Notes: a model not told the origin generated them from the letters alone. A DNA stretch of 64,000 nt from Flavobacterium amniphilum (GCF_023634845.1 NZ_JAMLJL010000005.1:211346-275345); one strand, 5' to 3'; counted from the first letter of the stretch, positions 49,380 through 59,664 are shown. Numbers and translations: made by a program.

Positions 49380-49667
49380 TTTTACCTGCATCCTCCTGCG
49401 TCGGATACGGCTTATTCTTTTCTTTTGTCATAATTTGTACGTCACCTCGAGTGTTTATACGGAGTGAAACGTAGTAAAAATGTATCGAGAGGTAACTTAT
49501 TTAATGGTTCTCGATACATTTTGCTTCACTACGTTGCACAAAACACTCGAACTGACGAAACGGGCTCAAACAGCTTTTCTTTTTACGGATTCTTCAACTA
49601 TTTGACACTCGCTTCCAAATCCTAAGACTTTTGCCCATCGCATGTCTTTGACGGGAAGAAAATCTAA
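49380..49667 (+). repeat. Structured intergenic element, copy C (interrupted)
   Basis: Left part (49380-49431) and right part (49562-49667) match copies A and B. The left half of the central hairpin has been replaced by a large inverted repeat (49440-49557). Confidence 0.85.
49440..49557. repeat. 118-bp inverted repeat nested in copy C
   Basis: Arms of about 50 bp begin CGTCA and end TGACG; shared blocks are TCGAGTGTTT, ACGTAGT and ATGTATCGAGA, each with its complement on the far side. The loop is ~16 bp. The layout is that of a MITE or a transcriptional hairpin. Confidence 0.85.
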
Positions 49668-50302
49668 ACCCCAAAAACAAAATGCCGATAATCCCCCGCA
49701 AAAAAACTCAGGCACCAATAACCGACGGCAGGGTTAAACAAACTGTAGACTGTATAACAATTAATATTCCAAAATAATAAAAATATGCGAATTTGCGGTA
49801 ACTGAAAATCAATACGGTGGCGGAGCCTGTTATGCATTTACAATAACCAAAATCTAAATGTCTGACAATCTAAAAATCTGATAATCTAATATGTGGCAAT
49901 TTCATTTTCAATTTTCTTTTTGCCACAACTTTTGTGGCAATTTCGTTTTTAAAAACCTTTTTGCCACAGTTTTAAGGTAGCTGAGGCTCTCGACGGTGGC
50001 TGAGCTATAGTTGCTGAGCCTGTCGAAGTATGGTTACTGAGCCTGTCGAAGTATGGTTACTGAGCCTGTCGAAGTATGGTTGCTGAGACTGTCAAAATAT
50101 GGTTGCTGAGACTCTCGACGGTGGCTGAGCGGAGCCGAAGCCCACCCCTTCAATCCAATAATCTTTCAATCTTTCAATCTGATAATCCCTAACCAACCTT
50201 TATCACAAAAATTGCATCTTATAAGAATACACCCGTTAAATGGATTTATAATTTCCTGAATTTTAACATAATAAAGTAAAAAATAAGTGTTTTTACTGAC
50301 GG
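49668..50302. repeat. Repeat island before the RHS operon
   Basis: No gene. CTGATAATCT units (49850-49890), a full GTGGCAA element (49892-49968), modular palindromes, and four and a half tandem copies of a 23-bp unit (50010-50116; GTTGCTGAGCCTGTCGAAGT plus ATG). The last copies have diverged. Confidence 0.85.
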
Positions 50303-50330
50303 TTTGTAAGAAAAATTCTTTTTATGTTTG
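50303..50330 (+). promoter_or_regulatory. Promoter of the RHS operon
   Basis: TTTG at 50303-50306 and TATGTTTG at 50323-50330 with a 16-bp spacer. A ~60-nt leader precedes the ATG at 50398. Confidence 0.65.
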
Positions 50331-50397
50331 CGTTGAAAAATAGTAAGACTTTTCGGATGGTTAAGCCGGAAGTTCTTTGTCCCTAAAATTATTGCTT

Positions 50398-52059
50398 ATG
50401 TTACATCATTACACCAGAGGTGCATTTTCTTTGCTTCTCATGAGCTTCTGTGCGGCTTCTTCGTATGCACAGGAACAGCAGGTGTCGTACCAGAGTGCGC
50501 TTGGCGGTAACCGTCAGGAGTATTTGTTTGATGCGATCCCCACTTCGGATTCCGGATTTTTAATTGCCGGAAGTACTTCGTCCAACCGTACCGGGAACAT
50601 GACCCAGGCCAACAATGGTGACCTGGATTACTGGGTTTGCAAGATGGATGCCAACAACAACCTGATCTGGCAGAAGAGCTATGGCGGTTCGAATATGGAT
50701 TTACTGCAGTCGGTGAAGGCCACTTCCGATGGTGGGTATATCCTTGCCGGAATTTCTTCTTCAGGAAAAACCGGTGACAAGATCCATGTGTGCCAGGGTT
50801 CGACCGATTACTGGATTGTAAAAATTGACAGCGGCGGTACCATCCAGTGGCAGAACACCATTGGCGGTAACGGACAGGAAAAACTGGGCAGTATTGTACA
50901 AACTACGGATGGTGGTTATGCCATTGCGGGTTCGTCAAGTTCCCCAAAAAGCAAAGCCGATGTAAATGGTAATATTGCTGCTAACTTGAAGAAAGAAGCA
51001 TCGAGAGGCGGACTGGATTTCTGGATGGTGAAACTTGATAACGGCGGACATGTGACCTGGCAGAAAACCCTGGGCGGAAAGTTCCAGGACGAACTCAAAG
51101 TGATACAGCCTTTGGCGAACAATGAATATTTACTGGGCGGTTATTCCAACTCGACCCAATCAGGCGATAAAAATACCAATCCGATTGGTTTAGGTGATTA
51201 CTGGATTATGAAAGTCGGTGCTACCGGTGAGATTATCTGGCAACAAACGCTGGGCGGTACCGGGGATGATGTACTGGTGAGCCTGATCCAGACGCATGAC
51301 GGCGGATTTGTAATCGGCGGAAACTCCGATCAGGAAACCAACCGAACCAGCAACCGAGCAACCAAGAACAGCAACAAAAGCAAAGCGAATACACAAGGAA
51401 GCGATTTCTGGTTGGTGAAACTGGATGCCGAAGGAACTACCGACTGGCAGGAGACGTATAACTTCGGTTCGAAAGACGTGTTGTCGAGCATGACCGAAGG
51501 AGCTGACGGAAAGATCTTGTTGGGCGGTTTTGCACAAAGCGAACTTAAAGACAACGGAGAAGGCGTCCGTATCAGTAAAGAGAAAGAAGGCATCAACGAT
51601 TATATCGCTTTGGAAATCGACCCGAAAGGAAAGGAATTGTGGTCACAGGCGGTAGGAAGCCGTGGTGATGAAGTACTGAAAAGAGTCATCCCTACGGAAG
51701 ACGGCGGCTTTTTACTGGCCGGAACTTCGAACGGTGAGAAATCAAGAGACAAGAACAACAAGATAGGCGGCAACGACTACTGGGTGGTGAAGCTGAAAAA
51801 CAATAAGAAAGAGAAGATCGAGAAGATTTTGAGTGCCTACCCTAACCCGACGATGAACACTACGAATGTTTCGATTGATTTTGAGTATGAAAAAGGAACG
51901 GCAACTTTGTATGACATCAGCGGCAGACAGTTACTGGTAAAAGAACTGAAAGGCGAAGCGGAAATCCCATTCAGTCTGACCAATTTACCACAGGGAGTGT
52001 ATCTGATCAATGTGAGTACCAACAACGGAACCCAGGCCGTTAAAATTTTAAAGAAGTAA
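50398..52059 (+). CDS. T9SS-exported seven-repeat beta-propeller protein
   Basis: A 553-residue protein with a signal peptide (MLHHYTRGAFSLLLMSFCAA). Seven ~60-residue repeats follow the pattern WQ-T-GG---D-L-S--QT-DGGY-IAG-S, for example WQNTIGGNGQEKLGSIVQTT and WQQTLGGTGDDVLVSLIQTH, which fits a seven-bladed propeller. A type A T9SS sorting domain ends it (about 480-553; LSAYPNPTMNTTNVSIDF, PQGVYLINVS). The ATG at 50398 is chosen so that the signal peptide is N-terminal. It begins an operon 1 bp before the 1182-residue RHS partner, suggesting a surface-displayed receptor or delivery factor for the toxin. Confidence 0.85.
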   Translation: MLHHYTRGAFSLLLMSFCAASSYAQEQQVSYQSALGGNRQEYLFDAIPTSDSGFLIAGSTSSNRTGNMTQANNGDLDYWVCKMDANNNLIWQKSYGGSNMDLLQSVKATSDGGYILAGISSSGKTGDKIHVCQGSTDYWIVKIDSGGTIQWQNTIGGNGQEKLGSIVQTTDGGYAIAGSSSSPKSKADVNGNIAANLKKEASRGGLDFWMVKLDNGGHVTWQKTLGGKFQDELKVIQPLANNEYLLGGYSNSTQSGDKNTNPIGLGDYWIMKVGATGEIIWQQTLGGTGDDVLVSLIQTHDGGFVIGGNSDQETNRTSNRATKNSNKSKANTQGSDFWLVKLDAEGTTDWQETYNFGSKDVLSSMTEGADGKILLGGFAQSELKDNGEGVRISKEKEGINDYIALEIDPKGKELWSQAVGSRGDEVLKRVIPTEDGGFLLAGTSNGEKSRDKNNKIGGNDYWVVKLKNNKKEKIEKILSAYPNPTMNTTNVSIDFEYEKGTATLYDISGRQLLVKELKGEAEIPFSLTNLPQGVYLINVSTNNGTQAVKILKK

Positions 52060-52060
52060 G

Positions 52061-55000
52061 ATGATGAAACATATAAAAATAGCAGTAATGTTACTTATGG
52101 GTAATGCTGCAATGTTTGCACAAACCACTCCTAAAGCTAATACACAAAGAGTCGAAACAGAAGATCCTTTAAAGGTTGTGTTACCAGATGTGAACCCGCC
52201 ATCACCGGAGGCTTTTTCTTTTACGGAGTATGGGAAAAACGGAATTAATGAGTTTAAAGGGAAGTTGAACAGTAGTATCCCTATTTATGATTATTCTGCC
52301 GGACAATTGAAAACCTCTGTTTCTTTGGGGTATTCAGGAGCCGGTGTAAAGGTTGAAGATATGGCTACTTGGGTAGGGATTAACTGGAACCTGACAGCCG
52401 GTGGGGTGATTACAAGGCAGATAAAAGATGGTGCCGATGAAGGCGTAACGGAGCGTCCCATGATTAACGAGGCCCATATGAAAGCTAATGCAGATAAAGC
52501 ATGTGCAGAAGACTCACAATATTATTGGTTGATGGCTTATTATGGTTCGTCTTATAATACTGAAGTGGATATTTTCAGTTTCAGTTTTGATGGGTATTCC
52601 GGATCGTTTTATCTGGATGGGAATTTTAATCCGATATATATTCAGAATGAAAGTGAGTTGAGAATTGAAATAATAGGAACCGGAGCTACCAATAAAGATA
52701 AATTCAGAAATGATTATACTTTTATGATTACCACTCCAACCGGTGTGAAGTATTATTTTGGAGGAAGCATAACCGAAACCACAAGAGTTTTATCAGGAGG
52801 ACCATCAATGGATACAGATGGTGTGACATCATTTTACTTATATAAAATTGAACATCCCCTTAATGGTACAATACTGTTTGAATATGATACACTGACTCAG
52901 AAAAGACAGGATTTGAGTAAAAGTTGCAGTATGAATGCGGGTTTGGATTTTTTAGGAGTTGAGTATGTTGGTGTCTTCAAGGACAATGTATTTTCGACAA
53001 GAGTTAACAATCCGAGAAAACTAAAAAAGATCAAAAGCCTGAACAATACCCTTGAAGTGATTTTCAACCGTACCGATTACGATAACTATAACTTTATAAG
53101 TGTTTTAAATTCGATTGAAGTCAAAAACACAACCGGGAATGTACTGTTGAAAAAAATTAATTTCACCTATGGTGCGAAAGTTTCACCTACAGGGACAGAA
53201 AATGATTTTGCAAATGTTTCCCGTTTCTTTTTGAACAAAGTGGAAATCGATAAAGAATTGGATACCGAAGGAAATGAAAGCGAAGTGTATACATTTGAAT
53301 ATGAAGATCCTTATAGTTTGCCGCACAGAATAAAAACGCCAGGGAATTATACAAATAATCCATCCAATAGTCGTGATTTTGCGGGGTATTATAACGGAAA
53401 ATCAAATTATTCCATTTTACCGGATGAACCATTAATTAATTTTTATTCCCGTACTAATTTTGGGAATCTTAACCCTGATTTCAATTTTGGTAAGAAAGGT
53501 ACATTGAAAAAAATGACTTATCCATCCAAAGGATATTCGCTATTTGAATATGAGTCAGGAACTGCCAAAAAAGAAAATATAGGGGATTATACTTTAAGTA
53601 TCAATAGTTTTGCAGGTAATGAATTAGGGACTCCACAAACAGATCAGATACCGGGATACAGACAAGACCCTTTCGGAGGATCTATTTATTGGAATTCCCC
53701 AAATGTATATAAGGATCAGGAGCTAAGATTTACCATCAGTGTGAATTTAACTTCAGAACATGGTGGTTCTGCTTTAACCGGCAAAGGAGCTGAATTAATT
53801 ATTACGAATCTGAGTACAAATCAACAGACTGTATTTAGTAATATATATCCGTTTGATAATGATCACCCATTTTTCTATTCTCTTAAAAAAGGAATTAATT
53901 ATTCTTTCCACTTAAAATTCAAGGACAATTATACGACATCGAGTGCTTATCAAGGTTTGGAAGCAGTGGTCAATTTTAAAATTTTTGAAGGGTACACACC
54001 AATACCAGGATTGGGAATAAGATTGAAGAAAGACATGAATTACAGTTCCGATAATGTATTGGCTCATGAGAAAAGATATTATTATGGTACTATAGATGGA
54101 GGATATGCAAAAGCTGAATTGATGCCTGATCTTGATATTCGTCCTAAGAAAGCCTTGGAAGTAGGTGACAATGAAGGAACTTACTATAGTGTGACCTTTT
54201 CGTCCGAATTTATGAATAAGTATAATTTTTCTTTTCTTGATCCGGAAGTATATCCTGTCGTATCGATTAGTTTAGGAGGCGATAATTTTGAAAAAGGAGG
54301 AATTGAGAAAACATTTCTTTATGCCAAGAATACAACTATTTCTAGAATTGAAACGATTCATGATGGTTGTTGGAATGGTGCAGATTACTTAGACATTGTA
54401 TGTGGGGCTCCAAACAGAAATGCCAATACCCACTTAATCGATGTAATTGAATATTTCAAAATGTATCAGGAAAATGACAACAGTTATTTTAACGGTAAGT
54501 TATTATGTGAACGCTCTTATGTTAAAAAAGACGGAGGGTTGTTCAAGATAAAAGAACAGGAGACACAATATAAAACAGAGAAAGATTTTTCGAAGAAAAT
54601 CACAAATTTCATTGGTTGTAAGGCAACTCAGTTTTATAGGCCAAATTATAATTTTTGCTTTAGCGACCCGAATGATTACAGTAGTACCAAAACTATAATA
54701 AACGGATTGTACGGAATGTATTTCGGATATTATTATACGTATGTTTTCAATCAAAAAACCGATAAAGTGATCATAAAGGAATATATTGATCCTGTGCCTA
54801 TGAGCAGTTATTTTAAATTTAATGCTGAAAAGCAACAATATTTCGTTCTCGATGACCCTGATTTGATTCCAGAAGAGCTACCTGGACCGACACAGGAAAC
54901 AGTTGAAGCTTCTTACAAAAAAATGATTACTACTCAGACCTATGAGTATGGCACCTTGAGAGGTTTACCTACTAAAGTAAGTACAGTGATGAGTGACGGT

Positions 55001-55609
55001 ACTACACAAAACAGCGAAAGTGTATATGTGAACCAATATGGAACCTTGACAGGATTAACTACTGGTCAAACAGATGCATATGTTTTGATGCTGGCACAAA
55101 ACAATATTGCTTCACCAATTGAGGTAAAACAATCTGATAATACTGAAACGTTGACCAAGAAACGCACTGCTTATAAAGTGCTTTCAGGTAATAAAGTAGT
55201 GCCGGAAAAAATATATACAGCCAAAGGGACTCAGCCAATTGAAGAGCGTGCCACATTTGAAGAGTACGACAGTAAAGGAAACCCAACGTTAATGTCATTA
55301 ACCGGAGGTGTGAAGATTAAATATTTGTACAATGCCAATAACCAGGTAATTGCCAAGATTGAGAACTTTACGGGTACATTGGATCCGAATACCAACAGCA
55401 TCGCTAATGCCATTACATTTATAGGGCAATACCCGAATGCACAGGTGAGCGTGTTTGAATATGAACCGGTTACCAATTTGCTTGTAAGGATGTATGACCC
55501 GAACGGGAAAAAGACCACTTATGTATATGACAGTATGCACCGTTTACAGCAAATAAAGGATAACGACGATAATGTTGTAAAAGCATTTGACCAAAACTTC
55601 AAACACTAA
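52061..55609 (+). CDS. RHS-associated partner protein, 1182 residues
   Basis: A 1182-residue exported protein (MMKHIKIAVMLLMGNAAMFAQ). The N-terminal ~150 residues (PEAFSFTEYGKNGINEFKGK, PIYDYSAGQLKTSVSLGYSG, WVGINWNLTAGGVITRQIKD) match the proteins that regularly precede DUF6443 RHS genes in Bacteroidota. The middle is beta-rich. The C-terminus turns into YD repeats (YDSKGNPTLMSLTGGVKIKY, YVYDSMHRLQQIKDNDDN). It has no toxin tip and no T9SS domain. By analogy with the B and C subunits of insect Tc toxins, it may form the other half of a shell with the RHS protein; this is inference. The stop lies 6 bp before the RHS start. Confidence 0.85.
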   Translation: MMKHIKIAVMLLMGNAAMFAQTTPKANTQRVETEDPLKVVLPDVNPPSPEAFSFTEYGKNGINEFKGKLNSSIPIYDYSAGQLKTSVSLGYSGAGVKVEDMATWVGINWNLTAGGVITRQIKDGADEGVTERPMINEAHMKANADKACAEDSQYYWLMAYYGSSYNTEVDIFSFSFDGYSGSFYLDGNFNPIYIQNESELRIEIIGTGATNKDKFRNDYTFMITTPTGVKYYFGGSITETTRVLSGGPSMDTDGVTSFYLYKIEHPLNGTILFEYDTLTQKRQDLSKSCSMNAGLDFLGVEYVGVFKDNVFSTRVNNPRKLKKIKSLNNTLEVIFNRTDYDNYNFISVLNSIEVKNTTGNVLLKKINFTYGAKVSPTGTENDFANVSRFFLNKVEIDKELDTEGNESEVYTFEYEDPYSLPHRIKTPGNYTNNPSNSRDFAGYYNGKSNYSILPDEPLINFYSRTNFGNLNPDFNFGKKGTLKKMTYPSKGYSLFEYESGTAKKENIGDYTLSINSFAGNELGTPQTDQIPGYRQDPFGGSIYWNSPNVYKDQELRFTISVNLTSEHGGSALTGKGAELIITNLSTNQQTVFSNIYPFDNDHPFFYSLKKGINYSFHLKFKDNYTTSSAYQGLEAVVNFKIFEGYTPIPGLGIRLKKDMNYSSDNVLAHEKRYYYGTIDGGYAKAELMPDLDIRPKKALEVGDNEGTYYSVTFSSEFMNKYNFSFLDPEVYPVVSISLGGDNFEKGGIEKTFLYAKNTTISRIETIHDGCWNGADYLDIVCGAPNRNANTHLIDVIEYFKMYQENDNSYFNGKLLCERSYVKKDGGLFKIKEQETQYKTEKDFSKKITNFIGCKATQFYRPNYNFCFSDPNDYSSTKTIINGLYGMYFGYYYTYVFNQKTDKVIIKEYIDPVPMSSYFKFNAEKQQYFVLDDPDLIPEELPGPTQETVEASYKKMITTQTYEYGTLRGLPTKVSTVMSDGTTQNSESVYVNQYGTLTGLTTGQTDAYVLMLAQNNIASPIEVKQSDNTETLTKKRTAYKVLSGNKVVPEKIYTAKGTQPIEERATFEEYDSKGNPTLMSLTGGVKIKYLYNANNQVIAKIENFTGTLDPNTNSIANAITFIGQYPNAQVSVFEYEPVTNLLVRMYDPNGKKTTYVYDSMHRLQQIKDNDDNVVKAFDQNFKH

Positions 55610-55615
55610 GGCAAG

Positions 55616-58600
55616 ATGAAAAAACTGACATTACTATTGTTGGTACCGGGATTTGCCTTAGCGCAAAGCAGTAACCAGAATTATACCAAGGCAACGACCT
55701 ACAAAGGTCCGGGCAGTACCTTGCCGCAGACCACTGTTATCTATTATGACGGACTGGGCAGACCCATCCAGAAAGTGGACAACGCGATGAGCAGCACGGG
55801 CCAGAATATCGTGACCCACATCGAGTATGATGCCTATGGCAGACCGGTGAAAGATTATTTGCCGTTTGTATCCGGCGTATCAACACTGGATTATCTGAGC
55901 AGTGCGGTGACCAGTCAAAACAGCTATTATACGACCCCGGCCAATGGGGAAACCACCGCTTATCCGTACAATGAAAAGCTTTTGGAAGCTTCACCGCTTG
56001 ACCGTGTGTTGCAACAATCCGCGCCGGGTGAAGCCTGGAAGATGGGCTCAGGCCATGAGATCAAATTCGAGTACGGAACCAATGAAGGTTCAGGTAGCAA
56101 TGCAGTGAAACTCTTCAAGGCTACAGCTACTTGGAGTGGTTCGTTACTGGCTTACACCAACACGCTGAGTCAAACCGCAAACTACGCGGCAAATGAGTTG
56201 TATTTGACGGTAACCAAAGATGAGAACTGGGTATCAGGGAACAACCACACCACGCAGGAATTCAAGGACAAAGTCGGTAAAGTGGTGTTGAAACGAACCT
56301 TTAACAATAATGTGGCGCATGAAACCTATTATGTATACGACCAATTCGGTAACTTGGCCTATGTGATCCCGCCATTGGCAAATGCTGCCTATGACAGCAA
56401 TACCCTTAACGGATTATGCTACCAGTACCAATATGACAACCGCAACCGATTGGTGTCGAAAAAACTACCGGGCAAGCAATGGGAATTCATCGTGTATGAT
56501 TTACAGGATAGACCGGTAGCAACAGGACCGGCTTTATCACCATGGGGAACGGGAGCATCAGGTGTGATGGTGACCCAGTATGATGTGTACGGAAGACCCA
56601 CACAAACAGGTTGGTTGCCCACTATCATCGACCCTAATGCCAGAAGTACACAACAAGGCTCCGTTAACGGCGGAAGCAATCCGTACACCTTAGGGAACAA
56701 TGATGTCCTTAGCAAGAACTATTATGACAACTACAGCTATGCCGGAGCCCCCACTCTACCCAGCCAAATTGAAGGCGATGATGTATCGGCTGCCGTGAAA
56801 GGAATGGCAACAGGCAGTTGGGTCAGAATCCTGACAATCCCAACCGAGAACAATGGTGAATTATCTTATACCTTATATGACAAGAAAGGCCGTCCTATCC
56901 GTACCCATACTACGAACTATTTAGGCGGTTATACCGAGGTGGACAGCAAGCTGGACTTTATGGGGAAAACCCAATACACCATAACACGACATAAACGTAC
57001 CAACAGCGATACCGAGATCGTGACCACCGATACCTTTACCTATACCGATCAGGACAGACTGAAATTACACACACACCAAGTTGACGGTGGTGATGTACAG
57101 TTACTGGCTGATAACAGTTACGATAAACTGGGCCAATTGGTTGGTAAAAAAGTGGGCGGAAGCGCTACAAGTTACACTTCTTTGCAGAAAGTAGACTACC
57201 AATACAACATAAGGGGCTGGCTAAAATCGATCAACGATACCGAAGGACTGATCAGTAGTGATTTAGGCATCAAAGACGATTTGTTTGCCTTCAAGATCAG
57301 TTACAACAATCCGGCTGACACTAACAAGGCTTTGTACAACGGAAACATCTCAGAAACCCAATGGCGAACCTTGTATGATGACCAGCAGCGTAAGTATACC
57401 TATACCTACGATCATTTGAACCGTTTAAAACAGGCGGATTATTCACGTCCGGATAATGCCAGTGTCGTGAATGCCTATATGGAAACCATCAACTATGACA
57501 AGAACGGGAACATCACTGATCTGGAACGTAACGGAGGTTATGAAGCGGAGGATTATGAAATCCAGGTGGACAAACTGGTGTATGCGTATGACCCCAACAA
57601 CAAGAACCGTTTGCTAAGTGTAACCGATTTGAGCAGCTCGTTGGAAGGTTTTGCCGAGAACATGGATCCCAACGGAACGAGCAACGACGATTATGCCTAC
57701 GATGCCAACGGGAACATGACCCGTGACGACAACAAAGCGATTACCAACATCAGCTATAACCATCTGAACTTACCGTTCACCATTACTTTTTACAACCCGC
57801 ACGGCAAGCAGACCAAAATTGAGTATATTTACGATGCGGCAGGAAGCAAGAAAGGTAAGAAAGTTCATTATTATGAACCGGATTACAGTGGCGGCGGTGG
57901 ATCTGATATGAAAGGAGCTACAGCAAGCAACAATGCGACACCAGTGAATTCCTCGGTTGGCCCAACAACCTATTTGCAGAAGATGACCCGGACTGATTAT
58001 ATGGCCGGAGGGTTTCAATACAAGGATGAAGTAATTGAATTTATCCCGCATGCGGAAGGGTTTGTGAAGAGCGAAAAAGGTAGTTATGTATATTATTTCA
58101 ATTATACCGACCATTTAGGAAATGTAAGGGTAACCTATACCGATGACGGCAGCGGAACGCCTTATGTGGTGGAAGAGAGTAACTACTACCCTTTTGGATT
58201 GAAGCACAGAGGCTACAACGAGCCGGATCAAAACCTGCAGGATTGGGGGAATATCCTGACTACTTATAGTTCTTTGAATCATAAGTATAAGTATTTAGGT
58301 CAAGAGTGGCAAGAAGAGCTAGGACTGAACTGGTACTCATATAGACATCGTAATGGTGACCCTGCAATAGGAAGATTTTTTGGAATTGACCCAGTTTCTG
58401 AAGAGTATATGTCAATATCTACTTATCAGTTTGCACATAATAATCCTGTATGGAAAATTGAAATTGAAGGATTAGAAGGAAAGGAATCGAATGGTGCTAA
58501 AGACACAAACAATCATGAACCAGTAAAAGTTAAGAGTACACCTGTACTTGGTTTTGTAGGTGGTGGATTAGCTGATGTGAAGGTTGTTCAGCAAACTGTA

Positions 58601-59182
58601 AAAGAAACAGTTGAAACAACGGCTAGTAAATCTTCAGGTGGATTTTTCAGTGGTGCATTAAAAGTTCTAGGTACTGCTGTTTCGTTGCTGACTGATTACA
58701 TGAGTCCAAATTATGGTGGGAGAACAAGTGAAATGCAATTTTCAGTAGACCATAAGATAGAAGGAGATAATGTTGTAACAAATATTACTTCACAGCCGTA
58801 TAACACAAGTACCAAAAAAGATGATGGTGGTGACGTGATTTATAGAGGTGGAGCATTTACAGATTCAAATTTTACTCCGAGACCAGGAAAAGATGATGGA
58901 ACTGGTCCTAAAAGTGGACTTTCAACGAATGTTGACCCATTAAAAGCTACTCAAGGTTTTGGTGGAAAAGCTCAGGCATTAAGTGTAGATTTATTGAAAG
59001 GAATGGGATTCCAATTAACTAAAACACCTGATGGTCACGTTGGGGTTAGACCACCTAGTCAAGCTTTGTTGGAAAAATGGGCTGCATCTAGAGGAGATAC
59101 ATCAGGTATGAATCCAGCGCAAATACTTACTGAAATGGTAAAAGCTGCTAGAGTTCAAGAAATTAAAGTTCCTAAACCATAA
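55616..59182 (+). CDS. RHS-repeat polymorphic toxin, locus 2 (DUF6443)
   Basis: An 1188-residue RHS toxin with the same signal peptide, DUF6443 domain, YD repeats and core as locus 1. The sequences part at residue ~893 (HKYKY), earlier than the core end; here the core reads LGQEWQEELGLNWYSYRHRN...DPAIGRFFGIDPVSEEY. The tip (about 970-1188) contains DVIYRGGAFTDSNFTPRP and GLST (R1077, S1103). The R-then-ST order recalls ADP-ribosyltransferases, but a catalytic Glu motif is not evident, so this is tentative. A DUF5071 immunity gene follows after 11 bp. It is the third gene of the operon. Confidence 0.9.
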   Translation: MKKLTLLLLVPGFALAQSSNQNYTKATTYKGPGSTLPQTTVIYYDGLGRPIQKVDNAMSSTGQNIVTHIEYDAYGRPVKDYLPFVSGVSTLDYLSSAVTSQNSYYTTPANGETTAYPYNEKLLEASPLDRVLQQSAPGEAWKMGSGHEIKFEYGTNEGSGSNAVKLFKATATWSGSLLAYTNTLSQTANYAANELYLTVTKDENWVSGNNHTTQEFKDKVGKVVLKRTFNNNVAHETYYVYDQFGNLAYVIPPLANAAYDSNTLNGLCYQYQYDNRNRLVSKKLPGKQWEFIVYDLQDRPVATGPALSPWGTGASGVMVTQYDVYGRPTQTGWLPTIIDPNARSTQQGSVNGGSNPYTLGNNDVLSKNYYDNYSYAGAPTLPSQIEGDDVSAAVKGMATGSWVRILTIPTENNGELSYTLYDKKGRPIRTHTTNYLGGYTEVDSKLDFMGKTQYTITRHKRTNSDTEIVTTDTFTYTDQDRLKLHTHQVDGGDVQLLADNSYDKLGQLVGKKVGGSATSYTSLQKVDYQYNIRGWLKSINDTEGLISSDLGIKDDLFAFKISYNNPADTNKALYNGNISETQWRTLYDDQQRKYTYTYDHLNRLKQADYSRPDNASVVNAYMETINYDKNGNITDLERNGGYEAEDYEIQVDKLVYAYDPNNKNRLLSVTDLSSSLEGFAENMDPNGTSNDDYAYDANGNMTRDDNKAITNISYNHLNLPFTITFYNPHGKQTKIEYIYDAAGSKKGKKVHYYEPDYSGGGGSDMKGATASNNATPVNSSVGPTTYLQKMTRTDYMAGGFQYKDEVIEFIPHAEGFVKSEKGSYVYYFNYTDHLGNVRVTYTDDGSGTPYVVEESNYYPFGLKHRGYNEPDQNLQDWGNILTTYSSLNHKYKYLGQEWQEELGLNWYSYRHRNGDPAIGRFFGIDPVSEEYMSISTYQFAHNNPVWKIEIEGLEGKESNGAKDTNNHEPVKVKSTPVLGFVGGGLADVKVVQQTVKETVETTASKSSGGFFSGALKVLGTAVSLLTDYMSPNYGGRTSEMQFSVDHKIEGDNVVTNITSQPYNTSTKKDDGGDVIYRGGAFTDSNFTPRPGKDDGTGPKSGLSTNVDPLKATQGFGGKAQALSVDLLKGMGFQLTKTPDGHVGVRPPSQALLEKWAASRGDTSGMNPAQILTEMVKAARVQEIKVPKP
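57849..58294 (+). repeat. 446-bp RHS-body segment also present at 59943-60388
   Basis: The segment encoding KGKKVHYYEPDYSGGGG through SSLNHKYKY is nearly identical, without gaps, to the start of the orphan tip at 59943. Only three residues differ (D/E, V/T, R/Q). It ends exactly where the tips diverge. Confidence 0.88.
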
Positions 59183-59193
59183 AAAAAAGAACT

Positions 59194-59580
59194 ATGACAA
59201 AAATTGACAATATAGTACCAAAGAATAAAGAAGATATTGATTTTATTAAGAATCTTAAGAAAAAACAAATTTATGAAATCAAAGATTTCATTCCTGAATT
59301 ATTAGAATGGACTCAAGATGGAAATTGGCCACAGGCTAGATTAATCATTGATTATTTATTGCCACATGTTAATGAAATCGATTCAGAATTAGTAAAAATT
59401 TTAAATGGCAACGATTCAACTTGGAAGTATTGGATTTTATTAGGCTTAATTAATAATTCTGAAACTAAACCAAGTGATAAAATTCTAACAATCGTTTATG
59501 ATTTATACCATAATCCTAGCATAGAAGATAAAGAAGAAGAGATTGATTCCATTGCTCAGGAGATAATTGAAAAGTGGTAA
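59194..59580 (+). CDS. DUF5071-type immunity protein
   Basis: A 128-residue cytosolic helical protein. The pattern FIPELLEWTQDGNWPQARLI, then DYLLPHVNEI, WKYWILLGLI and a Glu-rich C-terminal helix (IEDKEEEIDSIAQEIIEKW) matches DUF5071, a family that follows polymorphic toxins. It begins 11 bp after the locus 2 toxin and should neutralise it. Its cytosolic location suggests that the toxin acts inside the target cell. Confidence 0.8.
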   Translation: MTKIDNIVPKNKEDIDFIKNLKKKQIYEIKDFIPELLEWTQDGNWPQARLIIDYLLPHVNEIDSELVKILNGNDSTWKYWILLGLINNSETKPSDKILTIVYDLYHNPSIEDKEEEIDSIAQEIIEKW

Positions 59581-59664
59581 TAAACAATCATTGTTTCAAT
59601 CGGAATTTATTAAGAACATGGGATGGGCGAAAGCCTGTCCCTTTTTCATTTTCAAAATATTCGT

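Noticed and set aside
50010..50116. Tandem 23-bp repeats that might be a CRISPR array
   Set aside because: The units are directly adjacent without unique spacers, diverge at one end, match dispersed palindromes elsewhere, and there are no cas genes.
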